Assembly (NCBI GenBank): GCA_020466095.1
Contig: CM035806.1
Coordinates: 33,687,060-33,751,059 of the forward strand
DNA length: 64,000 nt
Reading direction: 5' to 3'
Source: Chlorops oryzae
Lineage: Eukaryota > Arthropoda > Insecta > Diptera > Chloropidae
Part shown: positions 24,001 through 36,371 of the stretch, in pieces
Position numbering within the stretch: the stretch's first letter is position 1
How the letters are laid out: each line of letters starts with the position of its first letter
Made by a program: the position numbers and the translations under genes
Notes under the pieces: generated by a model
What the model saw: only the letters and a program-made list of their open reading frames with translations
What the model was told of the DNA's origin: nothing
Databases searched by the model: none

Positions 24001-25003
24001 TTTTGATTTCATTTTTTTTTTTTTTTTTTTTTGATTTCTTGAATGAAGTTATTACGTTAACTTTTCAATGGGATCATGCAATTTTTCTTCTTCAAAAGCA
24101 AATAAATAAATAAATAAATCGTATAGGAACACAATAGCGAAAAAAATTTTAATTTAAATTTAAAGAAATTTACTGATCAGTCGTGCAGGATGCAAGAGCG
24201 ATCGTAGGCTTTTTTATATCTTTGTCTCATTTTTCTTTTCTTATTTGATTTAAATATATTCACGTTTGATAACCGCGCGCACCGCCGATCGTGCCAATTG
24301 TTATATATGATGATGATGATGAGGTATTTCATGATTAAATCATATTGAATGAAGTAAAAAGTTTTGTGGGGGATTTTTGTTAATTTTTTTTTCGAATTTT
24401 TATTTTCCCGTGGAAACATTATTCAATATGTTTGTGGTCATAGAGGCGGAAGGAGTCTGTAATTTTTTACAGTTCCGTCTTCATGTCTCGCTCTGTATGA
24501 ATTCTGTTAATTCTTCAAATCAGTTACCTATACTCCTTCTGGGTAAATCCTCGGTAACTGCATATTTCGATGTCCAGAAGTAAAATTGACAGATTAATCG
24601 AATAAGAATTTTGCCTGTTCTCATCTGTCTTTGACAGGATTTTCGACCAAATAGCTTAACTCATCGATTTCAAATTGATGTGTTGTCATCTAAGGACGAT
24701 GTTGAGAAAATTGCCGTTAATCCACAAGAAAAGATGCGAAATTTGAACCTTCATCATGAAAGGATAGTATCCATTTTTGGTTTCTTTTAAGTATTAAGTG
24801 GTTCTTCTTATGTAAACGCATAAATATTACCACTTTTTTTTTGGTATTTTTTCTTATAAGACGATCAAGTTCATTCATTTTAATTTTATATATGGTTTTA
24901 TTTGTCTCTTAAGCTGTATAAAAACAATTTTTTTTATATTTTACATAGTTATTTTTTTTAAATTTAAGTAGCCATAAAACAGAAAAAAAAGCTAAGCCAC
25001 TGG

Positions 25004-25190
25004 TGGACGTCTCAGTGGCTAATAATGTTCTTTGAACTGAAAACAGTCGAATGGATTATTGTTTAGTAAATCTGTCGTTATCGTCTCCACCAGAAATAAT
25101 AAATCTCATTGAAGGGAAAAAACAAAAAATGGCAAGCTGTAGGAAAACGTTCCGAAAATTCAAAATCAAAAATCGTTTAAAATAATTAGA
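25004..25190 (+). repeat. Dispersed repeat, copy 1 of 3
   Basis: Text around CTTTGAACTGAAAACAGTCG and TCTGTCGTTATCGTCTCCAC is nearly identical to 27281-27530 and recognisable at 29677-29930. No ORF or inverted ends were identified. Confidence 0.7.
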
Positions 25191-25339
25191 ATCATTTTCT
25201 GATTTTTATTTTTTCGCTTAAAAATAACACTTAAATTTCGATTTTGATCTTTTACAATCAAAATTTAATTTGAATTTTTTTTCGCTCAGAAATAAAAATC
25301 AATTTGATCAGTATTACTTATGTAATTTTTGGGAGGCCT

Positions 25340-26430
25340 ATATTACACCTTTTCCGAAGGAAAGGGTATACCTATTAAGTTTGGCACGGAGTTTGTAACA
25401 GACTAAAGGAGTCGCGATATATATAGACATATATAGGTATATATATACATATTTATATATAAATTCTTGATCGGGGTGACCAGAGGAGTCGATCTAGCCA
25501 TGTCTGTCTGTCAATCTGTCTGTCGGTCACAAATTGATTTGCACTATATTGAATTGAGTGTTTCGCAGCTAGATATAAAGTCCTCTTACAGTTAAACTTT
25601 GGCCATAGCCACCATTCGTGCAATTTTGCAAAATATAATTTGCATCATTTTGAATCGTGAATATAGCAGCCATATATAATTCTCTCTTATGGTACAATGG
25701 AAATAAATAAAATTTTGCAAAATTTCGCAATTGGTGGTCATGGTCAAATTGTACCGTAATAAAGAACTTTTTTTTGAAGCCATTCTTTCAAAAGTATATC
25801 GAACATTCAATTTATCTACGCGTTAACAGTTTTGACACGATACCCATTTCACAATTTCAAGCTAAGTGGTTTAAAATTTGTAAATTTCTCTGTGCAGTTA
25901 CCATTCAATTTTTGCGGTTTGTGGTAAAGTCATTCTTTTCAAATTAGAGCCTACTTTTTTCTTCAAAATAATGAAAGTCAAAATTTTGCGAATGGCGCGA
26001 ATTGTGGTCATGGCCGATCTTTCCCCGTAATTGATTGAAGATCGGCCCAGTAGAAAAAATTCACTTTTCCCAAAAGAAAAGGTTCAAAATTTCGGGCATT
26101 ACTCCAGTTCTAATCATCTCTTAAATAGTATGCACCATAATAGAGCACTGTTTTAAGCTGCCAAATGTAATATCCAAAATTTTGAAAATCACTGTGCACC
26201 GGTTTCGGACAAACTTCATATAAACTATCTACAGACCGTCCCTAACGAACTCTGAAATTTTAAATAAAATCGGGTGACACGAATCGCTGCTATGGTCAGA
26301 TTTCGACTGTGAGGACCACTGCGGACTGATTTCGTTCAAACTTGACATAAACCATTCACAGACCATCCCCAACGAATCCTGAATTTTTGAATAAAATCGG
26401 ATGCCGCGTTTGGCCAGTTAGCGACGACAC
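25340..26430 (+). mobile_element. Degraded non-autonomous repeat with GTCTGTCTGTC motif
   Basis: It opens with CACCTTTTCCGAAGGAAAGG and has the GTCGATCTAGCCATGTCTGT motif near 25486 shared with the element at 13436. Two related blocks about 125 bp apart near 26218 and 26343 (ACAGACCGTCC / ACAGACCATCC) show an internal duplication. Ends are uncertain. Confidence 0.4.
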
Positions 26431-26482
26431 ACAAACACGGCTTTTATTATTTTTTTATATATGTAAGAAGATATAAAGATAT

Positions 26483-26755
26483 TAAGGGTTCTCATGTAAA
26501 AGTGCAAAACATGCAAAACTGACATTTGAATAAATTTATCCGGCAAGTTGCATGAACGCACCTTCGAAAAATTTTACCCGCAAGTGAAGTTAAAACAGCT
26601 GATTTTATACTAAACGAGTTTATACGCTTTATATATACGTTTTGCGCTACCATATCGTAGTGCAAAACGCAGAAACTTACTTTCATACAAAATTTGACAG
26701 TTGATATATGAGGGTAAAAGTATATCAGGTTTTCACTATTAGATGAGAACCCTTA
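26483..26755. mobile_element. MITE with TAAGGGTTCTCAT ends
   Basis: TAAGGGTTCTCAT at the left is mirrored by ATGAGAACCCTTA at the right; length is about 273 bp with no significant ORF. Confidence 0.65.
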
Positions 26756-27280
26756 TTATATACGTGTGTATATAATTACAAGTTATCATTTAAATTAATT
26801 TTTATTCTTAAAGGGCCCTCTCCAGCTCTGTAAGGAATCTCAGCAGGAATTTTCTTGATATTCCTTAAAGGAAAAAACGTAGCATAATTTCATTTTTTAA
26901 TGCAATAGTGACAATCTATATATCTATATATTTTACGTCAAGACGAAAAAGCTGTTAAAAAATTTGTTAAAATGGATTCGGACTTGTATGTGTATAATAT
27001 TTATCGGTAATAGTTTCTTATAATCGAAAATTTTTTATTTCATTTATCCATTTCTGAACGCTAAAAGTACACACTGAACGTTGTTAAATCCATTAAATTT
27101 TTTTCGAACTTGCCTCTTCTGTCAAAATTCCTTTCAGAAAGAACGGAAAATTCAATATTTCTAACAGAAAAATCTGTGTTACCGTGTTTTATTTACAGCA
27201 AAAAAGGGAGCGAAAACAGAAACTACTTTTTGACGAACTGGAGACTGTTAACAGAAAATTTCTGACACAAAAATTTCCCT

Positions 27281-27530
27281 GTGGACGTAAATGGTGGCTA
27301 TATGTCTTTGAACTGAAAACAGTCGAATGGATTATTGCTTAGTAAATCTGTCGTTATCGTCTCCACCAGAAATAATAAATCTCATTGAAGGGAAAAAACA
27401 AAAAATGGCAAACTGTAGGAAAATGTTCCGAAAATTCAAAATCAAAAATCCTTTAAAATAATTAGAAAATATTTCCGATGCAATACTGATACGTGCGAGA
27501 GCTAGTAATGAGTTAAACGAAACGAGGAAT
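27281..27530 (+). repeat. Dispersed repeat, copy 2 of 3
   Basis: Nearly identical to the copy at 25004 over its first about 190 bp. It then continues with GTGCGAGAGCTAGTAATGAG, which is also recognisable in the copy at 29677. Confidence 0.7.
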
Positions 27531-27594
27531 CCGGAAAATGAATCCAAGATTTTCTTAAAATTGGAAAAATTCTTAAGCAAAACTTATCCCAGTA

Positions 27595-28102
27595 AAGCCT
27601 GAAATCCAATTTCGATTTTTTTTTTACGTAGAGAAAACAGTCTAGAGTGCAGAGAATCAGTGCCGTCTTTACGCACGGGCCCAATGGGGGCCACACACTT
27701 TAGGGGGCCACACACTTTAGGGCCAGGGGCCCCGCATAGGTTAAAGACGGCTCTGCAGATAATCTACCTCCGCTGTGTACACTGAAGACCGTCTCTTCGA
27801 TTCTACAGCTCTACGTAGAGCTGCCGTCGAAATATTTCAAGTAGAGCTTTACTATGTGCTTTACGACTTTATACACTGCAAAAGTGATTTTATCTACTTT
27901 AGAGTCATAGATAAAACTTTCTTCTGCAAATTAAATAATCGTGGAGTGCATAGAACAGCTCTACTCTAAATATGTCGACGTCAGCCCTACGTAAAACTGA
28001 AGAATTATAGCGACGGTCTTCAGCGTGCGAAACAAAGGTAGATTCTCTGCACTCTACACTATTTTCTCTACGTAAAAAACTCTATAGCGGATTTCAGGCT
28101 TA
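27595..28102. mobile_element. Foldback element with long imperfect arms
   Basis: AAGCCTGAAATCC...TACGTAGAGAAAACAG on the left mirrors TTTTCTCTACGTAAAA...GGATTTCAGGCTT on the right. Further inside, CACTGAAGACCGTC mirrors GACGGTCTTCAGCG. A smaller element is nested in the left arm at 27658. Confidence 0.7.
27658..27755. mobile_element. Nested hAT-like MITE with 8-bp target duplication
   Basis: The ends are CAGTGCCGTCTTTA and TTAAAGACGGCTCTG. It is flanked by CAGAGAAT and CAGATAAT (7 of 8 match), the target-duplication length typical of hAT. It contains a short tandem duplication of GGGGGCCACACACTTTAG. Nesting shows it inserted after the surrounding foldback. Confidence 0.7.
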
Positions 28103-29676
28103 AAGGTTCGATCCTGGAATTTTCTTTCATTCCAAGTTTAATTTATTCAAAATTTAGAGCACCATTATTTAAAGAGCATTTTTTTAAATATTTTTTCTGA
28201 TTTTGGCTAACAAATTTTTCAGCTTTGCAGTGGCAAAATGATATCAAGGAACTTTCGGATGCAGTTAATGTACTCCAATAAGTTGTTTAGCTATATATTT
28301 TTATTTTTATTTTTATTTTGGTAATAAATTGCCTTAAAAAATCGCACCGGCTTCGAAGCTACGGGCCAGAAATGTTAAAAAGAGGTGAAAAAAATTATAA
28401 ATTTTTGAGATTTTTGCATTTTGGACCTATTAGATGGAGTTTTTCCGGACCAATTAGTACTAAAAAAATTTTTTTATTGAAGTCTAGCGCTGCAACTTTG
28501 TCATAGAAAGGAAAATAAATTTTTCAATGGTTTTCGAGATATAGCCATATAAGTAAGCTCACAATTTAATCCTCGGCCACAGGTCTCTCGAGGTCGATAT
28601 ACTTAAAATTGACCTGCAGCCAATCAGACAAAACCAGATATAGGGAACTACTGTATTTACCAAGTATTTATCAGAAAGCGCAGTCAAATTTGATTGAAAT
28701 TTTCCGTGAAATTAGCTTTTTTGCGCTTTTATTGTTTAAAACGCTCTTCTCAATCATAAACCTGTGTACGCTTTTTTTCCATTACGATGAATGTATGTTC
28801 AATAAGTTGAAATTGAAATAGTCCTGCTCTACCTGAAGCTTTTCTTGTTACCCAATTCACATTAAAACCGTACGAAGCTTTTAATTTAATTCATCGATAA
28901 ACATTCGATTAAATGTAATCGTTGAGCGTATTTTAAGTGTTACAAACTGGAATTTCTTGTGCTCGTTTCTTGTAGAAAAATGAAGACCCCTAACATTTCG
29001 AGCCTCTTCGTTTTTAATTACCTTAGGCAGAAATGTGTTTTGTTTGAAGACGTTGAGCAGTTTCTGTTTCTGCGTGAAGCGCGTTTTGCTTTAAAATGTC
29101 CATCACCACCACCACCACCACCACCACCACTCATGTTTGGTAGTTCGAACAGAATTTTGATCTACACTGAACGGCAAAATGATTTTTTTTTAATTAAGTT
29201 GTTTTTTAAAAATTGTTTTCTAGGTCATCGCAATGCCCAATAGCCTCTTTATATGTAGTATTCGAGTGGGGCACGTGCTTCCAATCAGTTCGATTTCCGC
29301 TAATAATGTCGTCCAACATAGTCGTCCGACCAATATCTGGAAAAATCGGTATGTAATTTATGCGAACCTTTTCGACGTTGCCCAACGGCAAATATCGAAT
29401 TTATTATTCGATATCGAATGCGGTAGATTTTGATTTCATTGAAATCTTCTTTTCTCCCAATAGTATCGATCGCCCTTTTCATATGGAAATTCGCTTTTGT
29501 TAGTCATTTCCACTATGGATTCCTGTTCGATCAATACGTCTATTTTGCAAGCGGTTTTCTTATTAATCGAACATTAGTCCGACAAAGAAAAAGAAAATAA
29601 TATATTCAGCACAGGCCCGTGCGCAAGGGGAGGATTTTTGGGGTTCTAAAGGGAAAATAAAAAAAAAATTAGGTTA

Positions 29677-29929
29677 CTGGGAGACGCAAAAGCAGCCATT
29701 CATGTTCTCTGAACTAAAAAAAAAGTCAAATGGATTATTGTTCAGTTAGTCTGTTGTTATCGTTCCTTCCAGAACTCATGAATTCCATTGAAAAATTTCA
29801 AAAATGGCGTACTATAGAAAAGAAGTTTCGAGAAATCGATAAATTAAAAAAATATAATATATAAAAAAAATGTTTTTGGAAAAGATTTATTCTGGTGCGG
29901 GCGATAACTACTAATGAGTGAAACAAAAC
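29677..29929 (+). repeat. Dispersed repeat, copy 3 of 3 (diverged)
   Basis: AAATGGATTATTGTTCAGTTA and following text match the copies at 25004 and 27281 with many substitutions. It is directly followed by the inverted-repeat element at 29930. Confidence 0.5.
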
Positions 29930-30182
29930 ATATCGCACTCTTGCTAGTAAGTCGACACAATTCAAAATTTTTTAAATCAATTTTTTTATGTTCGATTGCA
30001 TTTTTCGGTAAGAAACCCAACACCTTGAAAATTAACGCTTATATTCACAGATGCAGCAATCGATTGAGAATAATATAAATCTAGAAAAAATATAATTTCT
30101 CCTTAGTTTTAAGAGAGATTTGATGACTTTCGAGCAATGCGAAATTTTGAATTGTGCCGATTTAGTAGCAAGGGTGCGATAT
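29930..30182. mobile_element. MITE with about 43-bp inverted ends
   Basis: ATATCGCACTCTTGCTAGTA...ACACAATTCAAAATTT on the left mirrors AAATTTTGAATTGTG...TAGCAAGGGTGCGATAT on the right. Confidence 0.65.
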
Positions 30183-31172
30183 ATGAATATTAAAGCAATC
30201 GATTGAATCCTTTTGCTTGCAGGGATTTCGCCGTTTTAGGAGATGATGTTTCGAGAGTAGAAGAAGTCGCTGAGGGCTCGTCGGCGATTATGAGCTGCAA
30301 CTCTTTTAGTACTTGAAATTTTTATTTGATTTTTTCACAGCATATTCTGAATAGATTTTACTATCAAAATATGGACAAAAAAAAAAAAAAAAAAACACCA
30401 GAATAACCACTTAAAAGTGAAAATATTACTCTGTGAGTCATTGGTGATACGTGTATTTTCATGCATGCGATCGCCGACTGGGAGAAAACATTAACAAACA
30501 TTGGCAGTACAAAATTGAATTCATTTCAATTTAAATAATAATTACGAAATAGGGGGAAAATCCCATTTTCCGATTAATCGATATTTTACCATTTCTATAA
30601 GACTCTAAAAGTGTAAGCTTGAAATGAAAGGAATGGAATTTTTTGAAGCTTTTTGACTTGAAGCTTTTCATTTCGTTCCTTTGGTTTTAGAAATTCGATT
30701 TTCCCCTATTTGAACTCTTCTAACCTTACGGAACGATGAGGCAAAAATATGTATGTATGTGCACATCTCGATTCGATCTTAATTGATCGACATTTAAAAC
30801 GATCGCCCAAGTATTTAACCTATACTCGAGAACCATAGAAGTATTAATTATTGTTTCCGTATCGAGGCTGTTAATTACTTTGAATTTATTGGTTTTTTAT
30901 AAAATTTAAAACTTAATTGGAATCAAAAACGATTAATGAAAATAAAGGAAATATACATACCTAATAATGAACAATGGCAATCAAACCCGACTTTGATACA
31001 CATCCATACATACATACCTCCAGCTTTCCGATAAGATAGGCGCAGTAATTCGAACAACGCCTCTCCGTACTTATGAGTGGATCCTAGAATCATCATCTGG
31101 ACTCAACATGGCTACGTTTCAAATTTCTATATGATTGGTTCAGCCGTTTCAGAGTTGATTCGATGCCGGAGG

Positions 31173-31446
31173 ACGGACGGGCAGACACACGGACGGACAG
31201 ACAGACAGACGTACAGACAGACGGACAGACAGAGAGAAACACAGAACGACAGACAGACAGACGTACAGACAGACGTGCAGACAGACGGACAGACAGAGAG
31301 AAACACAGACCGACAGACAGACGAACGGACAGACAGACACACAGACAGACAGAAAGACAGACGGACAGACAGACAGAGAGACAGACGGACAGACAGACAG
31401 ACAGACACACAGACAGACAGACAGACAGACGGACGAACAGACAAAT
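31173..31446 (+). repeat. (GACA)n/(GACG)n tetranucleotide array
   Basis: A long run of variants of GACAGACAGACG. It follows a short lead (ATTGGTTCAGCCGTTTCAGA) often seen before such arrays in fly repeats. It gives long meaningless ORFs on both strands. Confidence 0.9.
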
Positions 31447-33265
31447 AGACATTTATCGAATCTCCTGGCTACACTGATCATTTTTGAATGGTTTCAAGTC
31501 TTACACACGTACGCACAATCGCAAATTATCCGTAACACAAATAGCTTTCGATATAATAAAGGATTATTCATCGGAATTCATCAAAATTCAATGAAACAAA
31601 AGAGATGAACCATAAGACACGAGTTCTAAGAAATAGAAAAAGTAGTAAAAGGCGACAAAAAAAAAGATCGAAAGAGATAAATAAGATTGTATGTATGTAG
31701 AAAGAGAATAGGATCGTCAATGTGGCAAGTCTGCACAAGATCAAACCGGGTAGACTGGTTAGCAAAAATATGTCAATAATTTTTTTTGAAGAATAAAAGA
31801 AAGAGTGTTGTGACACTTGTCAACGATTCCACACTCAAAAACCCGGATGTATTGAGAACTATTGTTGTCTATTTTCGAAGACTGATATAAGAAATCCACT
31901 GGAACGGAACTCGTCTCGATGGCCGGGCTTTGAAAATATTTTCAAAATGAATGGAACTTTCTTAAAATTATAATTTCAAATTGAGAAAGAAGGGGCGAAT
32001 AGAATGCGCCTATCATTTCAGTTCCACGTATGAATAGGAGGAATACGAATAGGAATTAACCATGTTAAATATCTACCTTGTGTCTATAAAAACCTGTCGC
32101 GAACGTGAATTCCATTGACAGCAGCGTTCTAAGTAAAGTTAATTGATTTAAATTGAACGATTCGGTTGAGCGTGAAATTATTTTTCGCCTTTTTTATCTT
32201 CGATGTTTTGACGGAAATTTCGTGACAATCGCTGCCTTAAAACAATTGAATAAATAGAATTCTTTTTCTTGCTTAGTTTATGGCGATAAAGGCGAAGATG
32301 TGCTCAAGAATTGAGAAAATCTCAGAATTCGTTAATCGATTTTAACAATTATATTTCTCGATTTTCAAGCAAAAAAAAAAAAAAAAAATAAATAATTTAA
32401 ACCCGTTGCGAAAATGGATTTGAAAATTTCATTCCATCGGATCGCCGTTTTAGGTCGATATGGACATGAGATGAATAAAATGTTGCCTTGAAAATTAAAG
32501 CCAATGGACCGAAGAAGAAATAGAAATAAGAGGTTAAATCAAAATTTGAAATATGCGTTAAATTATTAACTTATTAACATTTTTCCTTACTACTTTAGCT
32601 CCATTTGCATTAATTTGTTTGAGAAGCTTGAATATTTTTGAATATTTTTGTTTTTTTTTGTTAATATAGTCTTAAGCATGAAACCGCTATCAATTTAGTT
32701 GCGAATTACTGCCTATAATCATTAGACCCTTTGTCGGAGCTATCATTTCCGAGGCATACACGAAGATAATTCTCATAATTAGCTCATTAATTAATATAAT
32801 CGATCAATTTGCATTGCGTTCACTTGAGTGATCGAATTATGAATATTGAATCATCGGTGGTTACTTCTAGAATTCTGATAAATCTGATCAGAATGATATT
32901 GATTTTTTTTTTTAATAGTACCTACTCATAAAATACTTGATTAGTTGAGCTAATATAGAAAAATTTAGCATACTTTAAGCATTCTTTTCAATCGTTTAAT
33001 ATGAAGAATCACAAATGAGATATCTCCATTTGGGGAAGGTAAAAAATCAACTCGTTCATGGCGATTTTATGCGAAATCGAAAGTTTTTCCAGTTTGAGAT
33101 GCTAATAAGTAATTCCCCGAGAAGACAAAAGCATTCATTAAATATATCAGAAATAAATCTTCTTCTCTTTTATGTAATAAAAATAAAAAAAATTTTTTTA
33201 AATAAAAAAGTAAAGGTTTTATAGTCAATATACCCGGCACTGCAATATGCAGCAATATCAAGATA

Positions 33266-33593
33266 CAGGGTGTCCAAAAAATGTTTGGAGTTATTTTAAC
33301 ATGCGATAGCTAGACTCAAGTGGAGTATTTTTTGCTTTTACACCACCTATCTAAGTGGTACCGTTTACGGCACTTTAAAAAAAACCATTTTTGTATGGAA
33401 ATTTGAAAATTTTTTATTAAAAAAAAACCTTTTTTTTTTAAAACACAAAAAGTTCATACATAAATGGATTTTTTTAAAGTGCCGTAGTTCGCAAACGGTA
33501 CCACTTAGATAGGTGGTGTAAAAGCAAAAAATACTCCACTTGAGTCTAGCTATCGCATGTTAAAATAACTCCAAACATTTTTTGGACACCCTG
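33266..33593. mobile_element. Near-perfect palindromic MITE with TA target sites
   Basis: CAGGGTGTCCAAAAAATGTT on the left mirrors AACATTTTTTGGACACCCTG on the right, and the arms pair for more than 130 bp around a poly-A/T centre. TA flanks both sides, as for Tc1/mariner-type insertions. Little decay suggests recent activity. Confidence 0.75.
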
Positions 33594-34159
33594 TATGTTT
33601 GAATGTTTTTTTTTTTAACAGGCCCCACGACCAGGGATTGAAAATAATAGTTATGACATTGATTTTTTACCGAAAAATCATTGGGCATAATTTGTTTACG
33701 GAAACTTGAGATACACCAAAGTTATTGGTTTTTTATGAATTACTTAAAAAATAAAAAAGCGAATTTTCAATTTTTATTTAAAAATTGAGATTTATCTATT
33801 AATTTCTAATTGTTTTCAAAATTTTATAAAATAGACTTATTTTCTAATACATATATAAAAATTATTATTTTTCTTCATTACTTTTCTTTATTATTTCTTG
33901 ATCTACTTATCATTCAATATTTTCGTCGGTCCGTATAAAAATTTATGACATACTCAAGTTTTCTTTGTGGTTTTCGGTAAGGGATAATTGTTACCATAGG
34001 TTAAATTGTATCCCATTAAGATCGACGTCAGTAAGATCTTATTTACGGCATACTGACACTACTTTCTAAATCTGTTTTGGTTGATTATGGGCTCGTGGGA
34101 ACAGTATTCCAAGACCTTATTATGCAAGAGTGATATCTTACAGAAACGGCTCTTGGGTT

Positions 34160-34757
34160 AATATTGTGCTCATGTCCGTCCCGTTAAAACTTGGCAAATC
34201 TCGAAGTACTTTCAAAGTTCGTCGCCATTAAGTTGGTGGTGTAGGTTAAGTTGACTTCGTCCTTATTAGCACCTGATCTGGCTCTGAGCACATTTCCCCA
34301 TAAGGGTATGTGCCAACCCTCGCATGGCCTCCCTGCATTTGCATAGATAACCATGGGATCGTTTTAAGGGTGACTACACACTCGAACAGAGATAGCGGCT
34401 TCGAGTTGGGACCCAATTAAATACATAATGAACACTAACTTAACGAACAGTGACAGGCCAAGTGACAGGCCGACTGTAATACCACAAACCGTCACAACTC
34501 AATCGACCCCTCCTTGTTGTTCTAACAAAATTCGAGTAGCGAGCCTGAATATTGGCTCCTTAACCGCTAGATCAAGTGAACTCGCGCTGTGTTTAAGAAC
34601 AAGAAAAATCGACATCTGTGCACTTCAGGAAACCCGATGGAGTGGAGCACAAGCACGTAACATAAATGCAACCGACAGAACAAAATGGAGGAACTGGTCG
34701 CGTTTTGCGGACCCCGGGATAGACCGGGATAGTTAAACACGCAAGAAGAAGAAGACA
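34160..34757 (+). mobile_element. Internally deleted non-LTR (RTE-like) retroelement
   Basis: ORF 34428-34736 begins in a 5' leader and reads the start of an apurinic endonuclease domain (VASLNIGSLTARSSELA, then DICALQETRWSGA). It then jumps to DRTKWRNWSRFADP, which resembles the extreme C-terminus of RTE-type polyproteins, followed at once by a stop and an AAGAAGAAGAAG tail. The reverse transcriptase is absent, so this is a short internally deleted copy mobilised in trans. The 5' limit is uncertain. Confidence 0.6.
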
Positions 34758-34814
34758 TAAAAATTGAAAAATATCTCTTAAATTGTAAGATTTATTTATA
34801 AATCTTAGAAAAAT

Positions 34815-35487
34815 AGGCTTTTCAGACTAGCAAATAAAAGCAGTATTTAGCACGCTAAATGCAGTTGTCAAAAATGCCCTTTCAGACTACACCTATGTAT
34901 TTGGATTTAGCAGCATTCTGCATTTAAGTGAACTGTTTCGTTTGTTAAATAAGGCGGCCAACCGTCCCGTAAAGACAGTTACGATCAAAGTGGTGATGTC
35001 AAATAAAATATATTTTACCCATTATATATATAATTCATTATTCATAAATCAATAGTAATATTGTTGCTGTCTAATTTAAGTACAACAATTCCAGCAAATT
35101 CTGTGTCTTTTTTGGTTGTCCCGTATTGACTTATTATAAAATTGGCCTCCTTATTTTGGAATGTCTTTAAAAACAAGGAAAATCGATAGAAATAAATAGA
35201 GGTCTTGTCATATTTAAAGAGGAGGAACATCGTTTGTATTAACAAATTGGGGTTTTTCATTTCTTCTAACACACTTTTCTCGATTTTTTACAATTTGCGG
35301 CAGTTTTTTGGGCTGGGGTTGCCTAGAATTAAATTTTATTTCGTACTTTTCTCGCCACTGTTGCAGAGAAATCATCATAAATTCAGAATATATCTCTGCA
35401 TTTAGCAGGCCCTAAATGCATTTAAATACAGGGATAAATGCAGAAGTTGGCTCTAAATCTAGAATTAGCTGCTAGTCTGAAAAGGCT
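34815..35487. mobile_element. Foldback element with AGGCTTTTCAGACTAGCA ends
   Basis: TAGGCTTTTCAGACTAGCA on the left mirrors TGCTAGTCTGAAAAGGCTA on the right. Subterminal ATGCAG/CTGCAT blocks also mirror. Length is about 670 bp with no ORF of note. Confidence 0.6.
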
Positions 35488-36187
35488 ATAAGTCTTACAT
35501 TTTGATTTTTATTTCAAAGCCGGAAAATAAGTCTTATTTTACGATACTTATTTTGAAATTACCTGTCAGGCCAACAGCCTTGAAATGATTTAGGCCTGAA
35601 AACGCCACTGGGTATAAAAGCTCATAGTACGCATACATTAAAATTTTTTCCAATATGCCGTTTCGTTCGAAAAATATGTAAAATCAATTTTAATTTTTAT
35701 ATGTATATGGCAAAAAAGATCAAAAAGATCTGTTAATGATCGCGGTGTTAAATATATTTCATATTATTGAAAATTTTGATTTTTAAAATAATTATGACAT
35801 ACAGACAGACGGACTAACTGACAGACAGACAGCCTAAATCGAATCTCCTTTTTACGCTGATCATATCTGTACATTGTATATTGTATGGTCCATCTTGAAT
35901 AGTTCTGGATGTTACACACCACCGCACAACCGTAATATACCTTCTTCGAAGAATGTTTCAGGGAATTTTGACATTAAAAGTTTTACGAAAAGGGGTCTCT
36001 CCAATACCAAATAAGATTTTTGGTTTTTAACTCCAAAAGTTTTGACTGTGTTTAAAATTGATACGAAGCCTTGAATTGCTTAAAAAATTGATCCCAATAA
36101 TTGAAGTGTTTATCTCTGCAGGACAAAGTCATCACCAATCCATCTGGGAGAAAGAAATAACTTAAATTTCATCAAACAAGTGCCATG

Positions 36188-36371
36188 CCTGATTGATTGA
36201 TTGATTGATTGAATTACTGATTGATTTATTGATTCACTGATTGATTGATTGATTGATGGATTGATTGATTGATTGATGGATTGATTGATTGATGGATTGA
36301 TTGATTGATTGATTGATGGATTGATTGATTGATTGATTGATGGATTGATGGATTGATGGATTGATTGATGA
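36188..36371 (+). repeat. (TGAT)n microsatellite
   Basis: TGATTGAT repeats with scattered GGA interruptions run for about 180 bp. Confidence 0.9.

Noticed and set aside
29206..29482. Minus-strand ORFs of about 60 aa with protein-like composition
   Set aside because: Two overlapping frames are open, there is no convincing exon boundary and no similarity I recognise.
31173..31446. Possible CRISPR-like direct repeats
   Set aside because: Simple tetranucleotide array in an animal genome, without unique spacers.
31077..31481. Overlapping ORFs of 100-120 aa on both strands
   Set aside because: They are translations of the GACA/GACG tetranucleotide array; open in several frames because the repeat lacks stops.
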